A DNA stretch of 64,000 nucleotides, taken from the NCBI GenBank assembly GCA_025370845.1, contig JAMXFF010000011.1, positions 93,373 to 157,372 on the forward strand, in the 5' to 3' direction. Below are positions 18,184-27,049 of this stretch, piece by piece; within the stretch, counting starts at the first letter, position 1, and each line of letters begins with the position of its first letter. Both the position numbers and the translations under genes were made by a program. Origin of the DNA: Laspinema palackyanum D2a. GTDB taxonomy: Bacteria; Cyanobacteriota; Cyanobacteriia; Cyanobacteriales; Laspinemataceae. The notes below the pieces were generated by a model. That model was not told the DNA's origin. It saw nothing but the letters and a program-made list of their open reading frames with translations, and ran no database searches.

Positions 18184-18512
18184 CTTCAAGGTGGGTAATG
18201 GGACAAGCTTTTATCTTATACCATTGCATTTTCCCGACGCTAGAGATTTTAGAGCATCGGTACAGTTTTAGATGCTAGGCGGTGGGTCCTCTCTTAAACG
18301 GGTCGGACAAGTCCCCCAGGGTTGTCTTCCCTTTCCTGTACGGATGCTTTAGGGACCAAAAACCGGGGTGAGGACCCTCAGAAAGGGGCAAAGGACTCCA
18401 AATTTTCTGGCATAACCCCAGTTTCTAACCTCGACGATACCGGCGTCCTAGTTCGGCACATTAGACTGGAAGTAAGAAAGATGACAAGTTGTCCAATCGG
18501 GAAAGTTAGCGC
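18184..18512. other. Divergent promoter region of pdhB and tldD
   Basis: 329 bases between divergently transcribed genes. A 12-codon ATG frame (ATGACAAGTTGTCCAATCGG onward) ends in a TGA that overlaps the tldD GTG start (GTGA), so it could couple translation. No strong hairpin or recognised operator was seen. Confidence 0.4.
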
Positions 18513-19892
18513 GTGAATCATTCAATGCAGGATCGGTTACTCTCAGCGATCGCCCCTTACCGCGATCGCGTCGATTATTTAGAAATTCGCATGGAACAAA
18601 GCGAATCCACGGCGATCGCGTTTCGTGGCGATCGCCTCGATGCGGTGAATCGCAATTTTTCCCTTGCTGGTGGGGTCCGCGCCTGCCATAAGGGGGGTTG
18701 GAGTTTCGTGACGTTTAATGGATTAGATGAGTTGGGCGATCGCCTGGAAGAAGCGATTTCTCAAGCCAAATTAATCGGTTCAGACACCACTCAACTGGCT
18801 GATATTAAACCGATTCAGGATTATGTCACCGAGTCCTTACTCCGGGACCCCCGGGGGGTCTCCCTGGAAGAAAAGCGGCAAATGGTGGAAACTTATAATC
18901 AGCTTTTGCTGGATTTTGACCCGAGGATTCAAACGACCAGTTCCAGCTATCGCGATCGCTTTGGCATTACCTATTTTGTCAACTCCACCGGGACCTGTAT
19001 TGCTCAAGAACGCCTGGATGTTTCCGGCGGTTTTGGGGCGATCGCAAGGGGGGAAGGCGGTTTAGTGCGTCAAGGATATGAATCGGTCCATTCGCGATCG
19101 GATTATGATGCCTTCACCGGCATTGAAAATCGGGTTCGCAGTGCCGCAGAACGGGCGATTCGCCAGTTAGAAGCCAAATCTGTTAAAGGCGGTCAATATA
19201 CGGTTGTCCTTGACCCCTATCTCGCCGGGGTCTTCATTCATGAAGCATTCGGTCATTTGTCCGAGGCGGATTTTGTCTATGAAAATCCGCAAATGCAGGA
19301 AGTGCTTCAACTCGGTAAACCCTTGGGAATTTCCCAATTGAATGTGGTTGATGATGCCACAATTCCGAACTTGCCGGGTTCGATGAAATATGATGATGAA
19401 GGGGTCGAGGGTCAACGCAAATATTTAATCAAAGATGGCGTTTTGACTCAGCGTTTACATAACAGAGAAACGGCAGGGAAAATGCATGAAACACCCACGG
19501 GAAATGCTCGCGCCCTCAGTGCTACCTACGCCCCCATTGTGCGGATGACGAATACCGCAATTGAGGCGGGAGATTGCTCCTTTGAGGACATGATTGCCAA
19601 TATCGATGAAGGGGTTTATGCAGTCCGGATGCTTGGGGGTCAAACGAATGGCGAAATGTTTACTTTTGCCGCAGCAGAAGGGTACATGATTCGCGATGGA
19701 AAAATTGCCGAACCTGTGAGTGATGTGACGCTTTCGGGGAATGTGTTTCAAACTCTGAAGGATATTCAGGCGATCGGTTCTGATTCGGTTTATCTAAATG
19801 GGGGATGTGGTAAAGGTGGACAATCTCCGTTACCCGTCAGTGTTGGGGGACCCCACATTTCTATTCAAAATGTCGTAGTTGGCGGACGATAA
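18513..19892 (+). CDS. tldD: TldD-family metalloprotease
   Basis: A 459-residue zinc protease subunit. The catalytic HExxxH motif is HEAFGHLSEAD, with His243 and His248. The C-terminal half has the conserved LPGSMKYDDEGVEG, GNARA, the MTNT motif and NGGCGKGGQSPLPVS. In the family, TldD forms a heterodimer with TldE that unfolds and cuts peptides inside a closed chamber; in Escherichia coli it processes microcin B17 and degrades the CcdA antitoxin. The TldE-like partner is at 1-883 here. A GTG start is used; an ATG four codons in is an alternative. A GGGAAAG sequence lies upstream. Confidence 0.95.
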   Translation: MNHSMQDRLLSAIAPYRDRVDYLEIRMEQSESTAIAFRGDRLDAVNRNFSLAGGVRACHKGGWSFVTFNGLDELGDRLEEAISQAKLIGSDTTQLADIKPIQDYVTESLLRDPRGVSLEEKRQMVETYNQLLLDFDPRIQTTSSSYRDRFGITYFVNSTGTCIAQERLDVSGGFGAIARGEGGLVRQGYESVHSRSDYDAFTGIENRVRSAAERAIRQLEAKSVKGGQYTVVLDPYLAGVFIHEAFGHLSEADFVYENPQMQEVLQLGKPLGISQLNVVDDATIPNLPGSMKYDDEGVEGQRKYLIKDGVLTQRLHNRETAGKMHETPTGNARALSATYAPIVRMTNTAIEAGDCSFEDMIANIDEGVYAVRMLGGQTNGEMFTFAAAEGYMIRDGKIAEPVSDVTLSGNVFQTLKDIQAIGSDSVYLNGGCGKGGQSPLPVSVGGPHISIQNVVVGGR

Positions 19893-19910
19893 TTCTCCCC
19901 GATACAAGCA

Positions 19911-19981
19911 ACCGAAACCGGGTTTCTTAACAACAGTTCCGCAATCAGCCAAAAATTTGGGCTAGAAACCGGGTTTCTAAC
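19911..19981. repeat. AAACCGGGTTTCT dispersed repeat
   Basis: Two copies of GAAACCGGGTTTCT, at 19913-19926 and about 19965-19978, just after the tldD stop. Each is self-complementary around ACCGGGT, and the same motif recurs at 30.5, 46.5 and 49.0 kb. It lies in the 350-bp gap before the large secreted protein gene; the rest of that gap is AT-rich and holds nothing else clear. Confidence 0.75.
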
Positions 19982-20242
19982 CTTGGCTGTATGAGGGACT
20001 CTCTAGGAAATTATTGAAAGTAAATTTACCTGCCAATTGAGGGCGATCGCACGAAATAGCGATCCCCTCAATTTTTTGTAAATTTTTATAAATTTGGGTC
20101 AATTAGAACCCCCATTTTCAAAAAAATATGCTTTCATCTCTTAAATGATTACGCTTGATTTAAAATGCTGGGTTTATCACAAAAGTGAAGCCGTAAAACT
20201 TACTTATCCTGGAACCCATAATAAATAATTGGGAGAACTATC

Positions 20243-23200
20243 ATGATGGAAACTTTGGCGAAACCTACAAATAAACGACCCTCGATTCATACCCTCGTCT
20301 TGATTGATTCGGGAGTACCAGAATGGCAAGATTTTGCTGTTGCTACGGTTGCCGGAACAGAGGCGATCGCTCTCGGAACAGAACAAGACGGAATTGAGCA
20401 GATTTCCGCTATTTTAGCCACGAGAAAGGGATTGTATTCCCTGCATCTTGTCTCTCATGGTAGCGCCGCCAGTCTGCAACTGGGTAACGGGTATTTCACC
20501 TTAGAAAATATCAGTTTTTATGCCGATTTGTTGCAGCAGTGGAGTGATGCTTTCTCCCCGGATTGCTCTCCATCCCTGTTTCTTTATGGGTGCGAAGTGG
20601 CAGCAGGCGATCGGGGAGAAGAATTCATCCAAAAACTCAGCCAATTAACCGGCACAACGGTTGCCGCTTCTAACAGTAAAACCGGCAGTAGCACCCTGGG
20701 TGGGAATTGGAAGTTGGAAGTTAAAACCGGGGAAATTGAGACTGTTTTACCCTTTGATTCAGACACCCTCAACCATTATAACTCGGTTCTGGCAACGTTC
20801 ATAGTGACCAATACCAATGATAGTGGTGTGGGTTCTTTGCGACAAGCTATTTTAGATGCCAATACCAATCCGGAAATTGATACGATTACGTTTAACATTG
20901 GCGGCGGTGGAGTGCAAACTATTCAGCCTTTATCCGTATTACCCATCATTAATGATTCGGTCATTATTGATGCCACAACTCAACCCGGATATACGGCAAC
21001 TCCCTTGATTCAAATTGACGGTACAAATGTAGGCGGACTAGATCGGGGGGTTTTACAAATTACCGATGGAAACAGTACCGTTCGGGGATTGGTAATTAAT
21101 CGGGCGGGATTTAGTAATGCTGCTATTCTCATCCGGGGAAATGGCAATAATTTGATTGAGAACAATTACCTGGGAACTGATGTCACCGGAACGGCTTCCC
21201 TGGGACGTAGCGGTTCAGGTATTTTTATTCGAGAGTCGGCTAATAATACGATTCAAAATAACCTCATTTCTGGGAATGATAATACATCTTCCGTGGGGAT
21301 TGGTATTGAAGGTATCAGCGCCACGGGAAACCAAATTTTAGGCAATTTAATTGGGACTGATGTAACGGGAACTGTCGCTCTAGCTAACGCCAGCAGTGGT
21401 ATCGTCATTCGTAATGCTTCTAATAATCGGATTGGAGGGACAACAGTCAATGTCCGCAATCTTATTTCGGGTAATAACTTTAATGGGATTCTAATTAGTG
21501 GCAGTGAGGCGAATGATAATCAAATTTTAGGCAATTTTATTGGCACCGATGTTACGGGGGAAATTTCATTAAGAAATACGTTTGATGGGATTCAGATAGC
21601 CGGTGGCTCAAGGACCGTAATAGGAGGGGATTCCGCTTCTGCTCGAAATGTTATTTCTGGGAATAGTTCTTCGGGAATTTATGTTCGGGAAACCAGTGCA
21701 AATCATTCAATACTGGGTAATTATATTGGAACTAATTCTCAGGGAGATAAAGCAGTACAGAATGGGGGAAATGGACTGCGGATCGAGGGTGCGAATAATA
21801 CTATTGGGAATAATTTAATCTCGGGAAATAGAGCCGATGGGATTCTGCTAGGCGGCAACAGTGCAAATAATAATCGAGTCACCGGGAATCTGATTGGTAC
21901 GGATGTCACAGGGAATGTGGCACTTGCCAATGGCGAAGCGGGCATTATCATCGCTCAAGGTGCAACCGGGAATCAGATTGGGGGTACAACTGAAGGCGAT
22001 CGCAATCTAATTTCTGGGAATCAATCAACAGGTGTTAATATTCAAACTAATTCAACCCAAAATCTGATTTTAGGTAATTTTATTGGAACTAACCTCACGG
22101 GACAATCTGCCCTTGGAAATGGGCAAGGTATAGCTATTTTTTCTCCAGAAAATAGAATTGGCGGCTTAGAAGCAGGTTCTGGTAATCTGATTTCCGGAAA
22201 TCGAGCCGATGGAATTGAGCTAGGTGCTGCCGCTTCTGGTACTCTGATTGCCGGAAATTATATTGGGACTGATGTCACGGGAACTCTGGCGATCGCCAAT
22301 GGTGAAGATGGAATTGTTACGGATGCTTTCCCTCAGAATATGACCATTGGTGGGGTTACCCCAAATGCCCGTAATTTGATTTCCGGCAATAGCGGTAACG
22401 GAATTTCCCTCGCTTCCACTAATAACCGAGTCTTAGGTAACTTTATCGGCACTCAAGTTGATGGAATTAGCCCCCTAGGAAATGCTCAAAATGGTATTAA
22501 TCTTGCTTCCCTGACGGGTAATAACCTCATTGGGGGAACAGCTACAGGAGAAAGCAATCAAATTGGCTTTAATGGAAGGGCGGGAATTCGGGTTAGTCTG
22601 GGTACGAATAACGGAATTTTATCCAATGCTATAGTTTCTAACAGTCGCTTAGGAATCGATTTAAGCGGTCCTGCTAGTACCCCTGCCGGGACAACCGCAA
22701 ATGATGAAGGAGATGCAGATACAGGAAGTAATAATCTCCAAAATTTTCCCGTCATCACTTCAGCGATTTCTGAGGGAACAAGTACCACAATTTTGGGAAC
22801 GCTCAACAGCACCGCTAATACTGAATTTCGCCTGGAATTTTTCGCAAATAGTGCCTTAGACCCTTCGAGATTTGGCGAAGGGGAAAGATTTATTGGATTT
22901 GCCACGGTTACCACCGATGCCAGCGGTAATGTTAGCTTTACGGAAACCTTTCCAGGTGCAGTTCCTGCCAATGAATTTATCACCGCTACTGCAACTGACC
23001 CGAATAACAACACTTCAGAATTTTCTGAGGGTCAAGTGGTGATTGCACCCAGTTTTACTGTGGAAGATATTACGGTTATTGAAGGAAATTCCGATATAAC
23101 TAATGCAATTTTTACGGTGACGCTGAATGCGCCCCTCAACCAATTGGCTACCGTAAATTATGCCACGGTTGATGATACGGCAACTTCGCCGGAAGATTAT

Positions 23201-24883
23201 ACGGCAACGAGTGGCACATTACAGTTTAATCCCGGAGAAACGAGAAAAACGATTACGGTAGCGATCGCCCCCGATACAATTGATGAACCCGATGAACAGT
23301 TTTTTGTCAATCTTTCTAATCCCATCAATGCCGCGATCGCCACTTCCCAAGCGATCGCCACCATCATTGACGATGACGAACCCCCAACCCCGCAACCTCA
23401 ACCGCAACCCACTCCCTCATCTCTCCTGGAAGTGATAGGAGAACCTATCCTGCCATCAACCCTCAATCCAGATCCCAGCGTCACTGAAACACCGATACTC
23501 CCTGTAACTTCCATAGAGATACCCGATTGCAATTGCCCGACGTTGACAGTACCAGAATTCGTGCCATTAGCAGCAGCGATCGCCCAACCGAATGCGGTGG
23601 AAAATATCCTCATCGGTTCCGAGGCAGATGACACCTTAGCAGGCAGCAATGGCGCTGATGAAATGAACGGAGGCAGTGGCAATGATTTACTCTTTGGCAA
23701 CCCAGGAGATGATAATCTTTTAGGAAGTACCGGAGACGATACTATCCTCGGGGGAATCGGTAGCGATTTTCCCATCGGTTCCCAAGGCGATCGCGACTGG
23801 ATAGAAGGGAATGCCGGGGAAGATGATTTATTTGGCAACGAAGGCAACGATGCCATTTCTGGCGGATTCGGAGGCGATCGGATATGGGGTGGAAAAGACG
23901 CCGATTACCTCTTTGGCGATGAAGATAGCGATACCCTCTATGGCGATTTAGGCAACGATACTCTCTATGGTGGCAAAGGCAGTGATATCCCTGTCGGTCC
24001 CTTTTTAGACGCCGATTTACTCTTTGGGAATCGCGGGAATGACTATCTCTTCGGCAACGAAGGAAGCGATACCATTCATGCCGGAAAAGAGGATGATGTC
24101 GTGCATGGTGGCAAAGATAATGACCTCATCTTTGGCGACATTGGCAATGATACCCTGTTAGGCGACCTCGGGGATGATACCCTGCTGGGAAATCCCAATG
24201 ATGCCGCAGTGTTTGACCCCAATGGGCGGGATTTGCTCTTCGGTGGCGCTGGAAATGATTTCCTTAACGGCAACCAGGGGGATGATTCGGTATCTGGGGG
24301 TGAGGGAAACGATACCCTGCGCGGTGGCAAGGAGGATGATATTGTTGCCGGAGATCAGGGGGATGATTTAATTTTCGGCGATCGCGGCAATGATACCCTC
24401 TGCGGTGGCGATGGGGATGACACCATTCTCGGGGGTACCGGCATCGAGGAACCGATGGATCCTAATACTGAAAAAGATTGTCTTTGTGGGGGTATGGGAA
24501 ATGATTTAATGTTTGGCGATCGCGGCGATGACACCCTCAATGGCGATCAGGGAGACGATACCTTGTTTGGGGGTAAAGATAACGATCTCCTTGCCGGAGG
24601 AGAGGGGAACGATCGCCTGAGTGGAGATTTCGGCAACGATACCCTGATTGGAGGCAACGGGCGCGATCGGTTTGTACTCCAGGCGGGTTATAACCAGGAC
24701 CTGATTTGGGATTTTGAAGTGGAACAGGATTTTCTGGAATTAACCGGGGATTTAACCGTGGATCAACTCTTGATTACTCAAAACGGCAACTCCACCGACA
24801 TTGCGATCGCCAGTACCGGCGAAGTTTTGGCGTCCCTGATGGGAATCTCTGCCGCAGGGGTCAGCAGCATCCAGTTTCTGTAG
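20243..24883 (+). CDS. Large secreted DUF4347 / beta-helix / Calx-beta / RTX protein
   Basis: A 1546-residue multidomain protein, probably exported by a type I system and held at the cell surface or in the sheath. Domains in order: DUF4347 (about residues 18-165; LVLIDSGVPEWQDF, LHLVSHGSA, LFLYGCEVAAGDRG); a right-handed beta-helix (about 185-830) opened by GSLRQAILDAN and built from repeats of the form NLISGN...GNFIGTDVTG; a Calx-beta domain (about 935-1048; TVNYATVDDTA...EDYTATSGTL); a proline-rich linker; and about 350 residues of RTX calcium-binding nonapeptides (GGxGxDxLxG type, about 1125-1480). It ends with a DRFVLQAGYNQD C-terminal RTX cap. There is no classical signal peptide. GGGAGAA lies upstream of the ATG. 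Confidence 0.92.
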   Translation: MMETLAKPTNKRPSIHTLVLIDSGVPEWQDFAVATVAGTEAIALGTEQDGIEQISAILATRKGLYSLHLVSHGSAASLQLGNGYFTLENISFYADLLQQWSDAFSPDCSPSLFLYGCEVAAGDRGEEFIQKLSQLTGTTVAASNSKTGSSTLGGNWKLEVKTGEIETVLPFDSDTLNHYNSVLATFIVTNTNDSGVGSLRQAILDANTNPEIDTITFNIGGGGVQTIQPLSVLPIINDSVIIDATTQPGYTATPLIQIDGTNVGGLDRGVLQITDGNSTVRGLVINRAGFSNAAILIRGNGNNLIENNYLGTDVTGTASLGRSGSGIFIRESANNTIQNNLISGNDNTSSVGIGIEGISATGNQILGNLIGTDVTGTVALANASSGIVIRNASNNRIGGTTVNVRNLISGNNFNGILISGSEANDNQILGNFIGTDVTGEISLRNTFDGIQIAGGSRTVIGGDSASARNVISGNSSSGIYVRETSANHSILGNYIGTNSQGDKAVQNGGNGLRIEGANNTIGNNLISGNRADGILLGGNSANNNRVTGNLIGTDVTGNVALANGEAGIIIAQGATGNQIGGTTEGDRNLISGNQSTGVNIQTNSTQNLILGNFIGTNLTGQSALGNGQGIAIFSPENRIGGLEAGSGNLISGNRADGIELGAAASGTLIAGNYIGTDVTGTLAIANGEDGIVTDAFPQNMTIGGVTPNARNLISGNSGNGISLASTNNRVLGNFIGTQVDGISPLGNAQNGINLASLTGNNLIGGTATGESNQIGFNGRAGIRVSLGTNNGILSNAIVSNSRLGIDLSGPASTPAGTTANDEGDADTGSNNLQNFPVITSAISEGTSTTILGTLNSTANTEFRLEFFANSALDPSRFGEGERFIGFATVTTDASGNVSFTETFPGAVPANEFITATATDPNNNTSEFSEGQVVIAPSFTVEDITVIEGNSDITNAIFTVTLNAPLNQLATVNYATVDDTATSPEDYTATSGTLQFNPGETRKTITVAIAPDTIDEPDEQFFVNLSNPINAAIATSQAIATIIDDDEPPTPQPQPQPTPSSLLEVIGEPILPSTLNPDPSVTETPILPVTSIEIPDCNCPTLTVPEFVPLAAAIAQPNAVENILIGSEADDTLAGSNGADEMNGGSGNDLLFGNPGDDNLLGSTGDDTILGGIGSDFPIGSQGDRDWIEGNAGEDDLFGNEGNDAISGGFGGDRIWGGKDADYLFGDEDSDTLYGDLGNDTLYGGKGSDIPVGPFLDADLLFGNRGNDYLFGNEGSDTIHAGKEDDVVHGGKDNDLIFGDIGNDTLLGDLGDDTLLGNPNDAAVFDPNGRDLLFGGAGNDFLNGNQGDDSVSGGEGNDTLRGGKEDDIVAGDQGDDLIFGDRGNDTLCGGDGDDTILGGTGIEEPMDPNTEKDCLCGGMGNDLMFGDRGDDTLNGDQGDDTLFGGKDNDLLAGGEGNDRLSGDFGNDTLIGGNGRDRFVLQAGYNQDLIWDFEVEQDFLELTGDLTVDQLLITQNGNSTDIAIASTGEVLASLMGISAAGVSSIQFL
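20797..22735 (+). repeat. Degenerate coding repeats of the beta-helix
   Basis: The coding sequence repeats units with GGxxxxxRNLISGN, an Asn/Gly-rich turn, and LGNFIGTDVTG about a dozen times. Spacing is typical of parallel beta-helix coils. The units are diverged at DNA level, so this is an old repeat. Confidence 0.8.
23615..24690 (+). repeat. RTX nonapeptide coding repeats
   Basis: Runs of the form GGKGNDTLxGxxGDD repeat through the C-terminal third of the large secreted protein and should bind Ca2+ in parallel beta-rolls. Codon patterns such as GGCAACGATACCCT recur often, which makes this stretch prone to slippage and assembly error. Confidence 0.85.
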
Positions 24884-25050
24884 AGTGGCTGTCAGAACCC
24901 TGTAGGCAAATAGAATATCCCTAACAGAAATGGGAGCATCCTCCTGGCTACTCAAGCCCCCGAGATACTCCCACTTCTTAAAATATTGCAAAGCTGATAT
25001 CTAATCCTGAGCAGAACCCCCAACTCTGAGATTAGACCCTTAAACTACTA

Positions 25051-25076
25051 TAGAGACGCGAAATGAGGCGTCTCTA
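25051..25076. terminator. Hairpin TAGAGACGC / GCGTCTCTA
   Basis: Nine-base perfect arms with an 8-base loop, 168 bp after the large secreted protein stop. It belongs to a type common in cyanobacterial intergenic DNA. It may serve as a terminator, but there is no T-run directly after it. Confidence 0.5.
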
Positions 25077-25127
25077 CATCTAGTCTGTATTCGGGGTTTT
25101 ATCAACGGGATTCCTTATAATCAGGCA

Positions 25128-25283
25128 TTAGCTGAAATAGTTGGCTTCGGCTTCAAGCATCCGAATCAAGCTTTCATCCCCTTTCTGTCTAGCCATTTCC
25201 AGGCGATACTGTAACTTCTGGCGGATAGTTGCCCGATGCATAGCAGCCGCTTGTTTCAAGGTTTCATGACTAATTTTGTTCAT
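25128..25283 (-). CDS. Small hypothetical helical protein (51 aa)
   Basis: A 51-codon minus-strand frame, too short for usual length cut-offs. It begins MNKISHETLKQAAAMHRATI and ends MLEAEANYFS before a TAA. The composition is strongly charged and alpha-helical (Gln, Arg, Glu, Met, Ala), unlike random translated non-coding DNA, and there is no membrane segment or signal. No strong ribosome binding site is seen before the ATG. It sits alone between the secreted protein gene and a repeat array. The family is not recognised; a regulatory or structural small protein is possible. Confidence 0.55.
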   Translation of the reverse strand: MNKISHETLKQAAAMHRATIRQKLQYRLEMARQKGDESLIRMLEAEANYFS

Positions 25284-25479
25284 GGTGGACTTTTTCCGTT
25301 TTTAATTCGTGTATTTTCCCTTACTTCCAAAATAACACTTAAAATCAGGAATAGTATCAAAATTTACCAAAATTTTAATAATCATCTCGGATTCATGCTC
25401 CCAAGCCTGACCCAGGAAGGGTAAGTTTTTATAACTAGCGTTCTCTGGTCCCCTGTCCTGAATTGTGGGGAGGGTTCAG

Positions 25480-26087
25480 ATAAACTTCTTGGTTCGTAGT
25501 AACGACTTCAGTCGTTTCCAGGCATTAACCTCCCGGAGTAACCCAAGACTCTGCCAACGCCAAGAGGCGATCGCCACCCCCCATCAGAAACAAACCCGGG
25601 ATAAACTTCTTGGTTCGTAGTAACGACTTCAGTCGTTATCCGGGCATTAACCTCCCGGAGTAACCCAAGACTCTGCCAACGCCAACAGGCGATCGCCACC
25701 CCTTATAAGAAACAAACCCGGGATAAACTTCTTGGTTCGTAGTAACGACTTGCTGTCGTTATCCGGGCATTAACCTCCCGGAGTAACCCAAGACTCTGCC
25801 AACACCAACAGGCGATCGCCGCCCCCCATCAGAAACAAACCCGGGATAAATTTCCTTGTTTGTAGTAACGACTTGCTGTCGTTATCCGGGCATTAACCTC
25901 CCGGAGTAACCCAAGACTCTGCCAACGCCAACAGGCGATCGCCGCCCCCCATCAGAAACAAACCCGGGATAAACTTCTTGGTTCGTAGTAACGACTTGCT
26001 GTCGTTATCCGGGCATTAACCTCCCGGAGTAACCCAAGACTCTGCCAATGCCAACAGGCGATCGCCACCCCTTATAAGAAAGAAACG
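25480..26087. repeat. Tandem array of five 121-123-bp units, each with a hairpin
   Basis: Units begin at 25480, 25601, 25723, 25846 and 25969. Each starts ATAAACTTCTTGGTTCGTAG (one diverged), then a stem-loop ACGACTTCAGTCGT or ACGACTTGCTGTCGT, then ATTAACCTCCCGGAGTAACC, a HIP1 site (GGCGATCGCC) and AGAAACAAACCCGGG. Units differ by point changes and small indels, and the period is not a multiple of three in all units, so the array is not coding. It is not CRISPR, since there are no unique spacers. It ends directly before three short inverted copies of the hairpin. Confidence 0.9.
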
Positions 26088-26170
26088 ACTGAAGTCGTTA
26101 CTACGAACTAAGATAACGACTGAAGTCGTTACTACGAACTAAGATAACGACTGAAGTCGTTACTACGAAC
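26084..26170. repeat. Three tandem 32-bp palindromic units, reverse orientation
   Basis: AACGACTGAAGTCGTTACTACGAAC is repeated three times with AAGAT-type spacers. It is the reverse complement of the hairpin core in the preceding array, so array and tail face each other. The tail ends about 45 bases before the ATG at 26213. Confidence 0.9.
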
Positions 26171-26212
26171 ATCCTCCCTATCCTCCCCATCTCCCCCATC
26201 TCCCCCATCCCC

Positions 26213-26989
26213 ATGCTTACCCTCTTAACCGATTTTGGTTCCCATGATGTCTATGTTGGCGTAATGAAGGGCGTCATCGCCTGTATCAATCCCCGGGCTA
26301 CAATTGTAGACCTCACCCATGAGATTCCTCCCCAGGATGTCGCTGCTGCGCGTTTTTGTCTGATGAATGCTTATCCCTATTTCCCCGAGGGGACGGTTCA
26401 TGTGGCCGTTGTGGATCCCGGTGTCGGCAGTGCAAGGCGGGCGATCGCCCTTCAACTGCCGCACTCCATCTTGGTGGGACCTGATAACGGGTTATTCTCT
26501 GGGATACTCACTCCAGAAAACCCCATTCTCGCAGCAGTGGAACTGAGCAATTCTGACTACTGGCGCACCCCTGACCCCAGCACCACGTTTCATGGGCGAG
26601 ATATTTTTGCTCCCGTGGGTGCTCATTTGACTAAAGGAGTGTCTTTAGAGGATCTAGGACCGAGGATTGATCCCCAGACTTTAGTCACCCTGGATCTGCC
26701 GCAATGTCAGTGGGAAAACCAGGAAATCGTCGGTTGTATCCAATATATCGATCGCTTTGGTAACCTGATCACGAACATTCCTAGCACTTGGGTGATGGAA
26801 AAACTCGGATCAGTGGGAGTGGGCGATCGCATGATCCCCGGCGGAAATACTTACAGTGATGTGCCCAGAGGAGGTGCGATCGCCCTCGTCGGTTCTCACG
26901 GTTGGGTAGAAATTGCCATCAATGGCGGCAATGCTGCGGATACATTCAAACTCACCGTTGGTGCAACGGTGAGGGTGAAGTTGAGCTAA
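26213..26989 (+). CDS. SAM hydrolase / fluorinase-chlorinase family protein (DUF62)
   Basis: A 258-residue protein of the S-adenosylmethionine hydroxide adenosyltransferase/fluorinase family. Signatures are LLTDFGSHDVYVGVMKG, VDLTHEIPPQDV, VVDPGVGSARR, VGPDNGLF and TFHGRDIFAP. Most bacterial members hydrolyse SAM to adenosine and methionine; a few halogenate it. The 21-23-residue loop specific to Streptomyces fluorinase is not evident, so hydrolysis is more likely. The ATG lies within C-rich DNA (CCCCCATCCCC) with no ribosome binding site, just after the repeat array. Confidence 0.92.
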   Translation: MLTLLTDFGSHDVYVGVMKGVIACINPRATIVDLTHEIPPQDVAAARFCLMNAYPYFPEGTVHVAVVDPGVGSARRAIALQLPHSILVGPDNGLFSGILTPENPILAAVELSNSDYWRTPDPSTTFHGRDIFAPVGAHLTKGVSLEDLGPRIDPQTLVTLDLPQCQWENQEIVGCIQYIDRFGNLITNIPSTWVMEKLGSVGVGDRMIPGGNTYSDVPRGGAIALVGSHGWVEIAINGGNAADTFKLTVGATVRVKLS

Positions 26990-27049
26990 CGGATCAGGAT
27001 GGGTTGTTGAACAGGGCGATCGCCAACCCTCAACTGTCCGCAAATTGGT

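Noticed and set aside
22558..24540. Several minus-strand frames rich in Pro, Ser and Leu
   Set aside because: All are antisense shadows of the beta-helix and RTX coding sequence.
25508..25699. Minus-strand 63-residue frame in the repeat array
   Set aside because: It lies inside the tandem repeat; unit lengths shift the frame, so it is chance.
25480..26170. CRISPR array
   Set aside because: Units are ~122 bp and conserved throughout, with no short repeat plus unique spacer pattern and no cas genes nearby.
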